Assembly: GCA_003439945.1 (NCBI GenBank)
Contig: QVRM01005378.1
Span: 668,001 to 732,000, forward strand
Direction: 5' to 3'
Source of the DNA: Dermanyssus gallinae
Taxonomy: Eukaryota > Arthropoda > Arachnida > Mesostigmata > Dermanyssidae
Length of the DNA stretch: 64,000 nucleotides
The position numbers and the translations under genes were made by a program. The notes under the pieces were generated by a model. That model had not been told where the DNA came from. It ran no database searches and saw nothing but the letters and a program-made list of their open reading frames with translations. Of this stretch, positions 34,362-47,930 are shown piece after piece. Each line of letters opens with the position of its first letter. Position 1 is the stretch's first letter.

Positions 34362-37300
34362 TGACTCTTCTATGACTAATGATAGAATACAAATATTAAT
34401 AATAGGGAGGAATATGACAGTGGCGAGAACGTTGCCGACATGCATCCCGTTATCGCCGTGACAGGACGACCAATAGAGCGGCTCAGACTACGCTCGGAGT
34501 TGACAACAAATTGGTGTAAACATAACATATTATATATAGAGAGATAGAGAGAAAGTGGGCCATATTCTGTCGATTCAATGGACGGCAAAGAACGCAACAC
34601 TAAGGTATGCAGTCAGGCACAATCGACACAGAACACAACGGTAGCAGCAGCAGAGTATGATCTTCTCATCAACCCACCTACAGCAACAGTCCGATGCCCG
34701 ATGCAATACTAAACGTGTGAAGACGACAACAACAGCTACAACAATACTAACAACAACCTGTTAACCAACAGCATTGCGAGTAATATCCGTAGTACCTTGA
34801 TTGCGTCCATGCATTCTCGATCAGAGGAGGTAGACGGCACGTCTCTGCTCGCACGATGACCAGCGGAACGGGTGCGAACGTTGGGCACTCGCATGATCAC
34901 TTTAGGTGAACTTTCGTATTGGCGTGCCGCTATCGCGTGTATCATCTCACTGGTGGTAGCTAGGCGAGCCCTGCTCATTCAGAGGGGGCGGCACACATAT
35001 CCAAGTATTGCAGCGACGCAGAATATTTGTGGCGATGCAGCGCCTTAGCGTACAGAGCAGCTCTAGTCGGTGAGTCGCACACTATCACGCTCATCACGCT
35101 GTCGACGGAGTACACGCGCGCGCATATACAGATATCATCGTTCTATCTATGTATTTATTTGTGCGCATACCTCATTGTCGCATACGAACGCTGGTAACCC
35201 GGAGCAGCAAGGGCAAAAACTGGGGGCACCTGGTGGGGGAAGATGCCCTTTCCAACGTACTTCCCCTGGCACTGGCGTGCATGTCCATGCTATCAGAATC
35301 ACGACTGACCGTCGCTCCTCCACCGGCTCGGTAGTCACTCGAGTGTGCACCATACGATGGCGACATCGCCGTGGCGTCTTCAAACAACGAGCCGCGTGTG
35401 GGGTGGCCGCAATGATCATACGCACTCTCACATTGACATTTCGACATTATGTCCGTGTCCTGCGGAGAGCTAGAAAGACGCCGACGAAGTGTCCGGCGTC
35501 CTCAGGTCCCCGAAACATGGCGCGGTTCCTCGCTCCCTATGTTCAGCCACCAAATGTCAATCAGAGCCCTGCCACTTCAAATCGAGACCTGCATCGACAC
35601 AGACTACGGATTTGTCCACCGGCGGACCGCACCATCACCAGCAGGGCGCCTACACGGGAAGATCTCTCCGGGCAGGCAAATGAGCATGCACAGTAACTTC
35701 ACCTTTATATAGAATGGCAGATACGAATCCGAGACTATCTCGCGTGGCTACAGATTGGCAGAGCGTTGTGGTACATGGTTGACGTCAGCAACCATCGCCT
35801 CTGTAGTGAGCTTTCGCCGTTGCCGCCTGTTGCCTGGCCACGTCCTTCTTATGCCATTCGGTTCGTTAGCGTTGCCTCAATCAGTAGGAGTCAGAACAGT
35901 ACGACGGTATTTCGAGGTATCTAGATAGGCAATGTGTCTGACGTTTATTATATAATCTTAACGGTTTTAAATACGTTAATAAATATGACTGTTACTACTA
36001 TTATTATTATTGCTATAAGTACGATTTAACCACCTTATACCGTTAGATATATCGTTTATATGATTATGAATACAGTTACATGTTACTACGAATCCACTAC
36101 GATAATAATGAGTTTTGTTACTTATACATAAAGCACTATTTGAGGAGTTTTTTTAATCTACGCTTAATATGCATATGTGTACGACTACGTACCTAAAACG
36201 TACGTAAAAAAGTTAATTACACATTCATATACACGTAGATGTCTACGTGTTTGCGCATGTGTATGTGTCGCTGGATAAAAACAGAAGAGTCGATAGATCG
36301 CTCGATCGATAGATGAGTATGTAGAGGCGTATACGCACACAGTCATTTGGCAACGCGATGAACCTCATTTTGTTGTGGACCCATAATTGCGCGCGTCGTA
36401 TCGCTGGCATCGCAGCGGTGCTGCCGAAACAAACAGAATAGACCCGTCGGCGGTTGTCAATGCCTACTGCTGTGGTGTGTGGCAGCTGGTAGCGGTTGTC
36501 GCAACTGTGAGAGCTAGTCAAAGTTAGCGGAGTTGTCCGGACGTGGTTCAGGCGCAAATGCGGCGGCGGCGGCGACGACGACGAAAACGATAGCCGGCGT
36601 CGGCAACATCGGCGAAGATATGTTGAGGGGCGTATGGGCACTGGGACGCATATGGGGCGCACGGGAGGCCCCCGCTCCCGCCTTCCACTCCCCCCGGTGG
36701 TTCAAACGCGCAGCAGCAGCCTCGCCCAACAAGCATCGTGTAAACACGCCGCACACACGGGGCAGAAGCTGACAGAACGGTTAAACAGACGCCTCGGGCC
36801 GCCCTGTAAGTGCCATACATCTTACGAGTATACAGTGTGTATATATATATATATATATATACATCGATATGCAGGGTACACGTTAGGTGTGTCAGTGCTC
36901 ATGTGTGTTGGTGTGTATAGGTTACGTTACGGACGGCACACTTACGTTTGCGTAAGCGTGTGCTGGCCGACGGCCTAAAATTGTGACTCAACCAATTCAA
37001 GGAGACTTTCTTATGTAGCCTTCTTGCGCGAGTGGCGGTGGATAACGGCTCGCAGTTGTTGTAATTTGTTGCTGCTGTTATTGCCGTTCTATCATCAGTC
37101 AATCAGTCATCCCGTCTAACGAACAGGGCATCGTCGAACAGGGTCGAGAATCGTCGAATAGAGAAAGCTGAAGTGATGAGAGTTCGAAAGAACTACTTTC
37201 AGCACGCAGCGGATTTTTGTCGTGCATACCTTTTCGCTGTCCATCCGTCTATTGTTGCTCTTTGTGTGGCCTGCTGTCGACCAGTCATACCCACGGCCAA

Positions 37301-39219
37301 GAATTGTATCTGAGGCGGGATCAGTCCGGCCATGCAATTATATCTGTGTACAAGTAGACAAAAGGGCATCTACACACCTCCCTTCCCTCTAGAGACCGTT
37401 GAGCTGGAAAACAAAAGAGATGAGCAGATAAAATGATGGCGATAAAGCAGAAGCAAACCGCGATCATTGAAAAGCGCGGATGATGAAATGCAAATTTCGG
37501 AGGGAAATCGCCGAAAGTTAAGAAACAGTGATTAACGTTCATACAAACAGCCGTTATAGCGTAGGCGCTCGTTACGTAGGAATTAATGGCCAATGTGCGA
37601 CTAACAGACGAACGCACCCAATAGTAAATAGATACATGTATACATACATAAAGAGAATGTATACGCAACAGGGAAACAATACTGTTAGAGACGCTTACGT
37701 AGCAGATTATCAGCGATGAGCATATGATTAGCGGAGAGAAACACTGACGACGGCAATTATCAGCATTACTATTCTTACTAATACTATTATGATTACAGCG
37801 GTTTGGGCCGTGTAGGTATGATATTTGATTGGAACGAGAAGGCAAGGGCAACTGATGATACAGCTGTCGATGATAATCGGCGGTGATAAATAGATCTTGC
37901 TTGATAAAGAGCGCAAATTACTTCACTGACTTCACCACCACATCGGGGTGCTTATCGGCAAGCATTGCAACAGAAGCAGCAGCAGCAGCAACGCCTGCCT
38001 TACAATCTTCGCCCCAAAACGTCGACACAGGCCATAGTATACGGTCTTCCACCGACCGGCCCTAGCGGGTTGCCCGGTGTACGGAGGGTAGTCGAATATA
38101 TGTAAATGTTGGTAGTTGTAGCTGTCTGTTTTGGGCTAACCCGCGCCCGACCTGGGCCTGTCGGTTAGGCGCGCGAAGGCAAGTAAGAAAGGAACGAACT
38201 AACGAAGGCAATGGTGGACAGAGGGAGCTAGGGATTTAGCAGCTGCCGACGATGCATTTGTACATTGGCCTGTATATCATCAGTAGTGTAAAACGTACTG
38301 TTAGCACATCATGACCTTAGTGCATCACGACGCCACCATCTAACACACCAGCTTCCATCAGCATCATCATCATCATCGCGTCATCATGGCGAACACGTCC
38401 TTGCAAGTCTGATAATGAGTTCATCGATTTTATACCCTCACAGCATCGACACAGGACTACGATTACGACAACAACAACCACAACAACACTACCATCACCA
38501 CCATTACCGCTGCAACCAGATATACTATCGCAGCTACTTAGCGACACATGCACACGCGCACACAGACACACAGAGGAAACAGTACATACGTGTTCGTCGT
38601 ATTCACACAGCGGTTCATAGCTAGACGACTGGCCCCATGCGCACATGGGGCATACACAGACGACAATACCTGCAATCAACTTCTGCTGCTACTGCTGTGA
38701 ATTGTCTGCTCACGGCTGCTAACCTAATATATATATGCGAAGTTGCAGAAAAACAAGATTAGTGTACCTTTGCTTTATGCAGTGGTTAGGCGGCAAACAT
38801 GCCTCCTTGAGGCGAGACCACCACGAGAGAATATCATGGACCTGAACTTCTAGGTGGATAGGTGATGATGGTGCGCTGTGTCGATGTGGACCTCGGTGTC
38901 TATTCGTCGATCTACACTAAGAAAAAAATCCACTGCACCGCGGTCTTGCCGTAGTCCTGCACGGGCACAGCACACCTCGTCCTTGGATGTTGATGGGAGT
39001 GGAAACTTCTCGAGTAGTATTTGACGGCGACGAGAGTATACACTTCTACATATGCGATAAGGTGAGATAGCTGTGTGCAATAGCGGGCTCTAAATAGTCG
39101 AGCGCAGACAGGAGGACCAGTAGGATAGTAGGAACGGAACGAAGCTGCAGCACTGGACAATGAGTGAATACACTGGAACGTGAAGAAAGTTGATCATATT
39201 GAGTCCGGTGAGCGCCAAC

Positions 39220-39252
<33 letters not shown>

Positions 39253-41005
39253 ACAAGTGTATGTAGGGAAGTAAACAAACAAACAACAACTAGGATCTGT
39301 CTTGACACAAAGCACGCAGTCACACAGTTAGGGGATGTGTTGGGTAAAGTTCCCAGAATAGTCATCTATTTAGTAATGCCTAGCACATAACCCCTCTACA
39401 CCTTACTTTCGGACGAGGACGATTACTGAGGTTGCGCGCTGGATGCTGGGGCCCATGATGCCGAGGGCGATGGGGCGACTGCACTGACGTATTTCCTTGT
39501 TCCACCTCACCAGGCGAAAGCGAACGTAAAAGTCTACCACCTACTCCACACGTGGACACACATCATATACAGAAGCAAAGCCACCTGTACACACTTCTTT
39601 TTACGATAGAGTTTGTATACTGAACAGAGAGACCGCTAGCGACGGACAGACAGTGCGAGAAACAGGTTCAAACTAGCATGCCTTGGCAATACACACTAGT
39701 TGGCGTCATGATTCGTGATTTTAGCGGGGGGGGGGGGGGGGTGCCCTGTCTCACCGCATTTGTACATGTGCGTGCTCAGATGAAGAAGCGGGCGAAGCGA
39801 GTCGGGCTAGTTAGTATTCCTGTGGTAGTAGCGCCGGATATTACCTGCCCTCTCAAGAGTCGGCAAGACCATGCGAATCTGGCCTGGCTAATTTGGATCA
39901 GCCAAGGTCAGCCGCGCGCAGGTCCGCCAGATGACCGCCAGTAGAATGAGTGGGAGCCACAATATGACCAGAACAGTAGACACAGCGTCGCCTTTCAGTC
40001 ATCCCGAAGCGGTGGCGATAGAAAAGTCTTGGTTACCGAACTGCTGGAAAAACAGCTGAGATATATCCTCGCCAACCAGCTTCAGTAGTCACACGGCTGT
40101 CGTGAAGCACTCGGCTTGCCGTTCTGCTTGCGTGTGTGTATAGAAGACAGCTGCCCTTGTCAAACGAGCACCAAGCACGTAACCGATCGAACTCCGGGAA
40201 GTCAATTCTCCTTCTCTCTTCCTCCTTCCATATTGACGAACGGTAACTCCATAAGGCCAAGGTGAGCGGTAACATCGGGAAAAACTCTAAAATTTGATTT
40301 ATATTATTGGTGATATGGCGAAGCCCCTTTAAGGCACGACTCTTGATAAGCAGGAGTTTTCGTTTCACAGGCCGCGACGTAGCTGCCGTTACCGGTTAAC
40401 CTTGTGAGGAATGTACCTCTATTTCTTTTTTGCTACTATGACCATTATACAGCTAGATTTTTTTTGTTATACCATTATTTGGAATCTGTATACGCGCAGG
40501 TCGGAACCCCACAGCATAATGAGGCTCTTCGTAACCACGGCGCCTCATTTAAGGGCGTTCCCGTTGAATATGAACAGAATGCTTTAGGATGCCGTTTATT
40601 GACAAGTATACTTTGTTGCCATTCATCTGAGCAAGGCTTTCTCGACGAGCCAGGGAGAGAGAAAGAGACAAGACGCAAAAGGAAGGAACACATCAAGAAC
40701 GCATGCAAAAGGAACACATCAAGAACCCAGGCTCACTCTACTTGGTACATCTAGGCAAAAGTGGAGAACAACCCAAAACAACATCAAACACGATCATAGC
40801 AGCAAACAAACGACAGTCACAATGTCAACGACAGGTACGATAATTTCAAATCAACGGGGTTTGAATAATATTAATAATAAACCAAAATAAATTGCACAAA
40901 TGAAGGAAGAGAAGATACCTTACCTTGTCTTCACTGGCGTATATGTGAGTTTACGTGCAAGTTCGAGTCAAGTTTCTGTCTTTTTTTAGTTGCTTCATAT
41001 ATATA
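34362..41005 (+). other. dlg 3' flank / probable 3' UTR, then intergenic sequence
   Basis: No recognisable coding sequence follows the dlg stop. The first canonical AATAAA after the stop is at 35978-35983, which would give a 3' UTR of about 1.6 kb. An open + strand frame of about 208 codons at 35070-35696 has no resemblance to a known family that I can see and probably lies in this UTR. Beyond 36000 the sequence is mixed AT-rich and CpG-containing unique DNA with small repeats: a CAT block at 38359-38377, (GA)n at 39223-39250, a G-run at 39726-39740 and a 20-bp direct repeat near 40677 and 40708. Confidence 0.5.
35978..35983 (+). promoter_or_regulatory. Candidate polyadenylation signal AATAAA for dlg
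   Basis: This is the first AATAAA I find downstream of the dlg stop codon, in an AT-rich stretch followed by T-containing sequence. Hexamers are common by chance in AT-rich DNA, so without a transcript end this is only a candidate. Confidence 0.3.
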
Positions 41006-41007
41006 TA

Positions 41008-42323
41008 CCGTTTGTTCAAAAAGTATCGCGGGGGGAAAAATTTTCGCGGGTTACGTATATTCGAATTTCGATTTTTTTGTGGCGTTAGGTTGTTACTCAT
41101 GTCTCTCACTTATGCCGACAAGCTCGGCCATTTTGAATGTTCACTTAATTGTTGACAGCTGCTTTGCTTGCACGTGTTTTGGATCGTCTTCGATTTTTAC
41201 CTATTCAAAAAAATGGATCAAAGAACCTGTATCAAATTTTGTGTGAAAAACGAAATTAAGTGCGCGGATGCATTCCGAATGTTGACTGTGGCATACGGAG
41301 AAGCTACCTTGGACCGAAGCAACGTTTATCGGTGGTACAAAATGTTCTCAGAAGGCCCAGAAGATGTGAACGACGAAGAGCGTGCCGGACGCCCGAGCAC
41401 TTCAACAACAGACGAAAAAATTAATGAAGTGGAGAAAATGGTATTGGCCAATCGTCGAATCACCGTTAGAGAAGTTGCTGAGGACCTAAACATATCGATT
41501 GGCTCGTGCCATTCGATTTTTATCAATGATTTGGGCATGAGACGGGTCGCCGCAAAATTCGTACCAAAATTGCTCAATTGCGACCAAAAACAGCATCGCA
41601 TGAACATTGCTAATGAGATGTTGGACTCTGTCCGCGACGACCCAAATTTGCTCCAGAGGGTCATAACTGGTGACGAATCGTGGGTTTATGGTTATGACGT
41701 GGAAACCAAAGCTCAATCATCTCAATGGAAGCTGCCGCACGAACCAAGACCGAAAAAAGCGCGCCAAGTTCGGTCGAATGTGAAAGTTTTGCTGACAGTT
41801 TTCTTCGATTGCAGGGGCGTGGTGCATCATGAGTTCTTGCCACAGGGTAGAACGGTCAATAAGGAATATTACCTGCAAGTTATGCGCAATTTGCGCGAAG
41901 CAATCCGCCAGAAACGCCCGGATTTGTGGAAGAACAAAAATTGGCTTTTGCACCACGATAACGCCCCTGCTCACACATCGTTGCTTGTGCGCGAGTTTTT
42001 GGCCAAAAACAACACACTAATGATGCCGCAGCCACCGTATTCCCCAGATCTGGCCCCCTGTGACTTTTTCTTGTTCCCTAAACTGAAGAGGCCCATGAAA
42101 GGACGACGTTACGCTACGCTTGACGAGATAAAGACGGCATCGAAGGAGGAGCTGAACAAGGTTAAAAAAATGGTTTTTTGAAGTGCTTCGAAGATTGGAA
42201 AAACCGTTGGCACATGTGTATAATATCTCATGGGGATTACTTTAAAGGGGACAAAATAGATATTCATGAATAAATGAATAATTTTTGAAAAAAACACAAC
42301 AGTCGCGATACGTTTTGAACAGC

Positions 42324-42326
<3 letters not shown>
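41008..42326 (+). mobile_element. Mariner (Tc1/mariner superfamily) element
   Basis: The element is about 1.3 kb and ends in imperfect inverted repeats: the left end ccgtttgttcaaaaagtatcgcg (41008-41030) and the right end cgcgatacgttttgaacagcata (42304-42326), which share TGTTCAAAA-x-GTATCGCG. TA dinucleotides lie on both sides, as expected for TA-targeting transposition, but the right side runs into a (TA)n array, so the exact duplication is blurred. It encodes one transposase. Its length and structure are standard for complete mariners. Confidence 0.93.
41213..42273 (+). pseudogene. Mariner transposase, frameshifted near the C-terminus
   Basis: From the ATG at 41213 the frame runs 322 residues to a stop at 42179-42181. 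An N-terminal helix-turn-helix domain (KFCVKNEIKCADAFRML...VYRWYKMFSEG) is followed by a second one (RITVREVAEDLNISIGSCHS). The catalytic DD34D core comes next: Asp in TGDESWVYGYD, Asp in LLHHDNAPAHTS, and Asp in SPDLAPCDFFLFPKLK, with exactly 34 residues between the last two. All three acidic residues are present. At the A7/T6 runs around 42162-42179 the frame breaks. A family-like tail (CFEDWKNRWH...GDYFKGDKID) continues in the next frame to a stop at 42271-42273, consistent with loss of one base. The enzyme is otherwise intact, so the insertion looks recent. Confidence 0.93.

Positions 42327-42329
<3 letters not shown>

Positions 42330-42381
<52 letters not shown>
42330..42381. repeat. (TA)n array at the right end of the mariner element
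   Basis: About 50 bp of TA continues directly from the right inverted repeat, so the element inserted at, or seeded, this array. Confidence 0.95.
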
Positions 42382-42385
<4 letters not shown>

Positions 42386-42399
42386 ACAAGGACGATAGC

Positions 42400-42501
42400 C
42401 TTTTCTGCAAAATTCCCTGAATAGTTACAATTGTTTGAATTGTGTAATTATGGAAAATTCAAGCCCAATGAGGAAGTACTGAATTTAAATCAATTTGCTG
42501 T
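42400..42501 (+). repeat. Short interspersed repeat D, copy 1
   Basis: The unit begins cttttctgcaaaattccctg, contains gttacaattgtttgaatt, and ends with aaatcaatttgctgt. A diverged copy in the same orientation is at 55567-55669. It lies just right of a (TA)n array. Confidence 0.8.
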
Positions 42502-43064
42502 AAAAAAAACAATTCAAGACGTTTCTTCCAAACGTCTTCATTCATCCGCAGACAAGTGATACAAGACAAACTTGGCAAGACTCAAATACTAGATAGAGTT
42601 ACCTTTACAATGTGCGTATTCGCCTATGGATTGGTGTTTTTCTTTAAGTGTTTTTACTGAAAGACTGTATGTAAACAGTTGTCATATTTTAAATACCGCT
42701 TAAGTTCTACAAAGGTCTTCTCGGCCGATTGCCGAGTTGTATACTTAAGTTTGTACTTAGAAAGTACTCAAGTTGTATACTTAAGGATACTTACTAAGAA
42801 CTTAAGTTGTATACTTAAGTTTAACTACCATTACATAATGCTCAACGTTTTTTTTCATTATATATAATTTCATTCATCTAGTTGATGCTAATCCATTCGG
42901 CTCGCTTAAGTGCATTTCGTGCGTTTCTTCATTAGCAGTGTCGCGTGACAGTGCGTTAATCCATGTTTCAGATACTGAAGCAATCAAACGGTTTGTCACG
43001 CGTGTGACGCCGCCTGCCTGCCAATCGAAGCCTTCTTGCAGGACGTGGATATTTTTTTATTATT

Positions 43065-43274
43065 TATATTTTTTAAGGATTTTCCGTAAGGCTATTTATT
43101 ACCCGTGTACGGTTTTTCATGTCATGGCAAAATTGTTTAATCCACTCCGGCATTTATCTGGTCTAAATTGAAAACCATGCAAACCAATTTAAGAGTGGCC
43201 GGTCTGGGTCTCGAACCCAGTCCTCCCCGATCGATGCAAGGCAAAGGCTTTGCCACTACGCCATCTTGCTCGGT
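43065..43274 (-). repeat. tRNA-derived SINE-A, copy 7
   Basis: This is a full-length antisense copy about 0.7 kb downstream of the mariner element. Box B is intact, a 4-bp GATC-type duplication sits near the anticodon region (cccgatcgatgcaagg), and the T-rich 3' end is irregular. Its tRNA end borders unique sequence (tgatgtgtgtcg) rather than (TA)n. Confidence 0.88.
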
Positions 43275-44984
43275 TGATGTGTGTCGACGTTTCGCTAAAA
43301 GGAAACTTGTCTAACAAAGACGACAATACGCAAGCGCCTAATGCACAGCAAGTCATGGTACTTGGTCGCACACAGGCGGCAAGTTTGTAGAGCTGGAAGT
43401 TTCAGATTTCGAAAGCACTATCTGTCTCTTATAGACGTTGTAAAGCCAATTTGTAATGCATACAAGACGCGTAGAATGATCGTATTACCCAGCATTGATT
43501 GGTTTACGCGGGCGCCTATGAAACCATACGTATAGCGCGCAACGCGTTTATGACCACGTTTATGATCAGACGTGGTCACTGCCTTGCTTGTTGAACATCA
43601 AACAACAAGCGTATAAGCAGTTAGTTGAACATTAGAAATCTGTCATATCGAATAACAAGTTAGTCTAGACTAGGTATAGTACTAATGGCCACATCTGGGG
43701 CGCACCCCAAGCGCCTGAAGCGTCTGAAGAACGTACTTTGTGCCCCCAACAATAGTTCCTTCCGTCCACTCTATTTAGCTAGCTGAGGGTTTAAAACTGG
43801 CGAGGAGCAAGTTTGGGGAAAATACTCTGTGCAGAAGAATATAGAGTCCAGGCGTAATTAGGATAAGACAACGGAAAATTATTCCGAACGATTCGAAATG
43901 AAGCATCTACACGACATAGGTTACGTGGCAACAGAAGGCGTGACATGTACTTCTAAATTCCCGGTGTGAGTAAGAGCCGGTACCATATTTGTATTAATTT
44001 TATGGTCAAAGCCGGGCGTATTTTGTTCTAGCAAAACACACTTGTTGGTCAGAAGAGTTTTTGCTCAAAACTGCTATCTTCAGATCACCACTGACACACG
44101 TTCATAGTCGAATCGAGTCTACACTTACCACAGGAATACGCCACGCGACACAGGACCAGTCTGAAGAAAAAATAATGGAGGTGCTTCAGCGCCATGCCAA
44201 TATTCGAGTGTAACGTTATGTCGGAACATTATATAGCTACCAACTTCTCCTTGACAGAAATGTTTTGATTTTGTTTTCCAAAATCTGATTCAGACATATT
44301 TAACTCCTTTTGATATAGGCATCTCCGTTTTCGGAACGCTCCATTTTTGTGTCTGCCTGCGTCTGGTGGACGCAGCCCAGCTCAAACAATGGCGAACTGC
44401 AAGTCGATCCTGCAAAACTGCATGGTCACACCTCAACGCATGGATTCGGATGTGATTTTCCTCGTATGTGAGATATTAGAGTTATTATTTGCTCTAAGGC
44501 TTAAATCAAACTGACTGAATGACGCCTGAATCTATGTCTCGACAATGTTTGTCTGTACAACAAGAGCAGTCAATTTCCTTTCATACTATGTTTTGCCTTC
44601 GTGAGCATTTCCATGATCCATTGGTTTCTTTTATACTTATTTGGCACTATCAAAGTAGCTTACGTTTCTCTTTCTTAACTGCTTACGAGCCCAATTCGAT
44701 TTGGAGTGGAAGAAGATAATTACAACAATATGAAAATTATTTTATACAGACAATTCGTGCTCAACTCGATTATAGCTCCTGTGCTTTAATTTCTTCTTTA
44801 GTTTCTCCCGACGCATTTTGTGCAAATATTAATGAATAATGTTTCTTGTATAGATAGTTTATAGACTCCATATGTGTTGGCCTTATATTTCAGCTGATCT
44901 AGATCTTACATTTAAAATACCTTACTAATTATTAGTTGATTAATCTCTAAATTTGATTCTGCATTTTGCACACCGTTATTATTG

Positions 44985-45022
<38 letters not shown>

Positions 45023-46242
45023 GAAGAAAGATGTATTTTAAAGATATAATGAAAGACATTACTTTGCATGTAAGCAAAGTAAACGTTCAACCAAAAGACA
45101 CGGTTTCACTTTTCAGTATTCCTGAGATGGGTGATGTATTAGCTAGATTAAGTGATAGACGACCGATTAGGTGTGACATTCATTAGCATATGCATACCTG
45201 ATCATCTGTAGTACAATTAATATACATACATTCGTTTTGAAGGAAATACGGAGCCTATTTCGCATCGATGATAATTGTAGGGCTAATGGTAACAAAACAG
45301 AATATAACTGAAAGCACTAACAAGTATCTTCATCACAAGAACGGCGCATGTGAGAATCAACTTAGATATCAATAACGACATTACTACTATAATGTATTGT
45401 ATAACCTAACCTTTTATGTGCAGCGTAGTTTACAGATGTTCATATTTGAGAAGCGCAACAACAATACCGCGATCATTGCCGCATTGGGCATTTGCCATAT
45501 GAATTTGAATAAGCCACAATAAATACGACCGCTTGTTCGATATCTTCGATAGTACTGTATGAGTCATCGGTGTTTTATTAATAACCTCATTATAGTTGTT
45601 TCGTTTTTACTTATCTTCTCATTTTGTTAAGATCAGGCATAAATCACACCTGCGTTTGTCCACCACTCGACACACTTCTTCCTCACCGTTGCAATAGCTT
45701 TCTTTTTCATTTGTGTTTTCATACGGACTTCTCGCTCGTGCGAAAGTGCTAAGTTTGTAATAATCTACTACCTACTGAGGACAGGTGGGTCCCACCTGCA
45801 GCCTGTTTTCATTTTGGACCCGCGGCAGAGAGGCATCCGTTTGTACACTATATACAGACACACACGTCATCGTGCAGTGACACACACACACACACACATA
45901 TATAGCTATATATCATGTTCGTAGTAAAATATATTTTTTTTTAATATTATCCTAACATTAGTAAAATATAGTTAACTGTTGTAATGTGTAGTAGCAATAA
46001 ATAAAAGTATAGATAATGAAGCCAAAAACAACACAGTGGCGCGAGCAGGGGAGACACTGAAAAACGAATGCAGCTTTATGCCCAACATTGGACGATAGTA
46101 GTGTGTGCATGTCAAACGTCGAAAAAATGTACATCACATGAAGCGCTCCATTTCTCCATTTGTGTTCCTGTGCTTTGTGTACGTAGCTTCATATTGAGAT
46201 TCCTTTGTTCCAACTTCCACAGTTTGGTGTCATACGCATGCA

Positions 46243-46280
<38 letters not shown>

Positions 46281-47775
46281 CTATGATTTTTACAGTTCAT
46301 GTTCCTTTCTGGTCACACAGTTACCACGGCGCGCAGACAAAGAACGTGTCCGAATCATATGGGACAAGCAGCACTACCTCCCATCGACCAGACCTTGAAC
46401 ACCTATTTATTCGTTGGGCGTGACCTGTAAGCATTGCCAGTGCAGTACTGCGGTTATTTCTGATATTACTCTCGAACAATCGAAGCCCTGCTGCGGTGTA
46501 GTTCAGTAATGACCTGTACCTTCGATTGACGTATCGTCCTTTTGCAACTCGCAATTGTGTGGTTGTTTGTTTGTTTGTGTTGCTTGTATTTTGTTTCATT
46601 TCGCCCGTAGTACTACGAATGGCCCTAGTATTATCGGCCGGCATGCAGCCTGACAGGCAAATAAAAGCTGGCCCAACCGAAGTCCTTTTGTCTGTCATGA
46701 CGAGACCACAAACGAAGTATTGGTTGATAATAAGTACCCCCCCCCCCCCCGAACACCGGTCGCTGAAAGCGCGCCAACCTTTCAGTAAGTGGATCGAGAT
46801 GCCGTTTGTCGATTCTAGTTGGCGGTCTAGGTTATGCCATGCTATGCCAGGCCTTGCAGTGCACTGCATCCATCCTCATTGTTATGTCATTAGATTCAAT
46901 TGATGTTGAGCAAAACTTGCAACAAATATTCTGCGCAAGTGCCGCTGCCTTGCTTGCAGCTCCTAGGAAAGGCGATTTAGCTAGGGAAGACCTAGGGGAC
47001 CTAGGGAACCTAGGGAAGACTACAGGAGTACTACTCCTTCACCCTCTCTCTCTCTCTCGCTCTCTTTATCGATTTTGTTTGACAGCTATGATTAATCTAG
47101 ACTCAAATCTAACTAACTAACTAATGTCATGATAGCCAGGTGCCTACCTAACATTCCGCCACCCCACTTTTCCCTCCCTTCAAAGAGCGTCCGTAGCAGT
47201 AAGCACGCATTGATTTTTTGCCGTTTATTTTGACTCGGCTCGCGAGAACGAGAAGAGAACTTTAGCTGTGCGCTCTTTGTCGGCCTGGTCAGTCTGCGTG
47301 GTTGATCTTTCCGTGTATCGGTCCGACCGTCTGTAATGTCTGTCTGTTCGTCGCTAGGCGTGTAGTAGCAAGCAAGACCTCCGTGAACTGGTAGAAATAT
47401 CTCGGCCGGCGGACAGAAATGGCGACCGCCGATGGAGAAGGAAAACTCTTCTGAGGTTCTTCCCGCTCCTAGCGCCCAGCTTCTACGGCTCAAGATCGGC
47501 TGGCACCAGCGACAGAAAAAATATAACTAGACAAAAACAAAGTTCGAACGAATGTGTTCGAACTGCTGAACGAACACACTGTGTAACCAAGTAGCGCTTG
47601 AAAACAAACGCAATAAAAGTTACTATTAAAAAAATTGCAATCCACATACAAAGTACAGAATGCATTCATCATAACAGCTGCTCTTCTCTTCTCATCTAGA
47701 TGTGTACGTGAGTATGTCACTAGGGAAACACGTGTGTCTCGTAGCCGCGATAAGTCACTGCTCTCCATTCCACAT

Positions 47776-47808
<33 letters not shown>

Positions 47809-47809
47809 A

Positions 47810-47930
47810 CGAGGCAAACACGGACAAACAAAGTATGTTACAAACTAAGCAAGTGTATAAAATACAGCGGTGCGACTAGTTCATCTTATATTAATTACTC
47901 TCTTTCATACATTATCGATCTCCTATTCTC
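47810..47930 (+). repeat. Short interspersed repeat C, copy 1 (between (TA)n arrays)
   Basis: This 121-bp unit starts cgaggcaaacacggacaaac and ends ctcctattct. It is bounded by a (TA)n array on the left and another starting seven bases beyond its right end. A near-identical copy lies inverted at 54623-54745, differing by about six substitutions and a 2-bp indel. It has no tRNA boxes and no obvious inverted termini. Confidence 0.88.

Noticed and set aside
35070..35696. 208-codon + strand frame downstream of dlg
   Set aside because: Arg/Thr/Ser-rich composition with similarly open stretches in other frames and no recognisable motif. It is best explained as 3' UTR or chance in GC-rich DNA.
37321..37851. 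176-codon minus-strand frame
   Set aside because: Cys/Ile/Ser-rich with no domain order, typical of chance openness in AT-rich DNA.
46321..46869. 182-codon minus-strand frame and 125-codon + strand frame over the same DNA
   Set aside because: They overlap each other and cross a C-run (46738-46750). Neither has a recognisable motif or splice-like borders.
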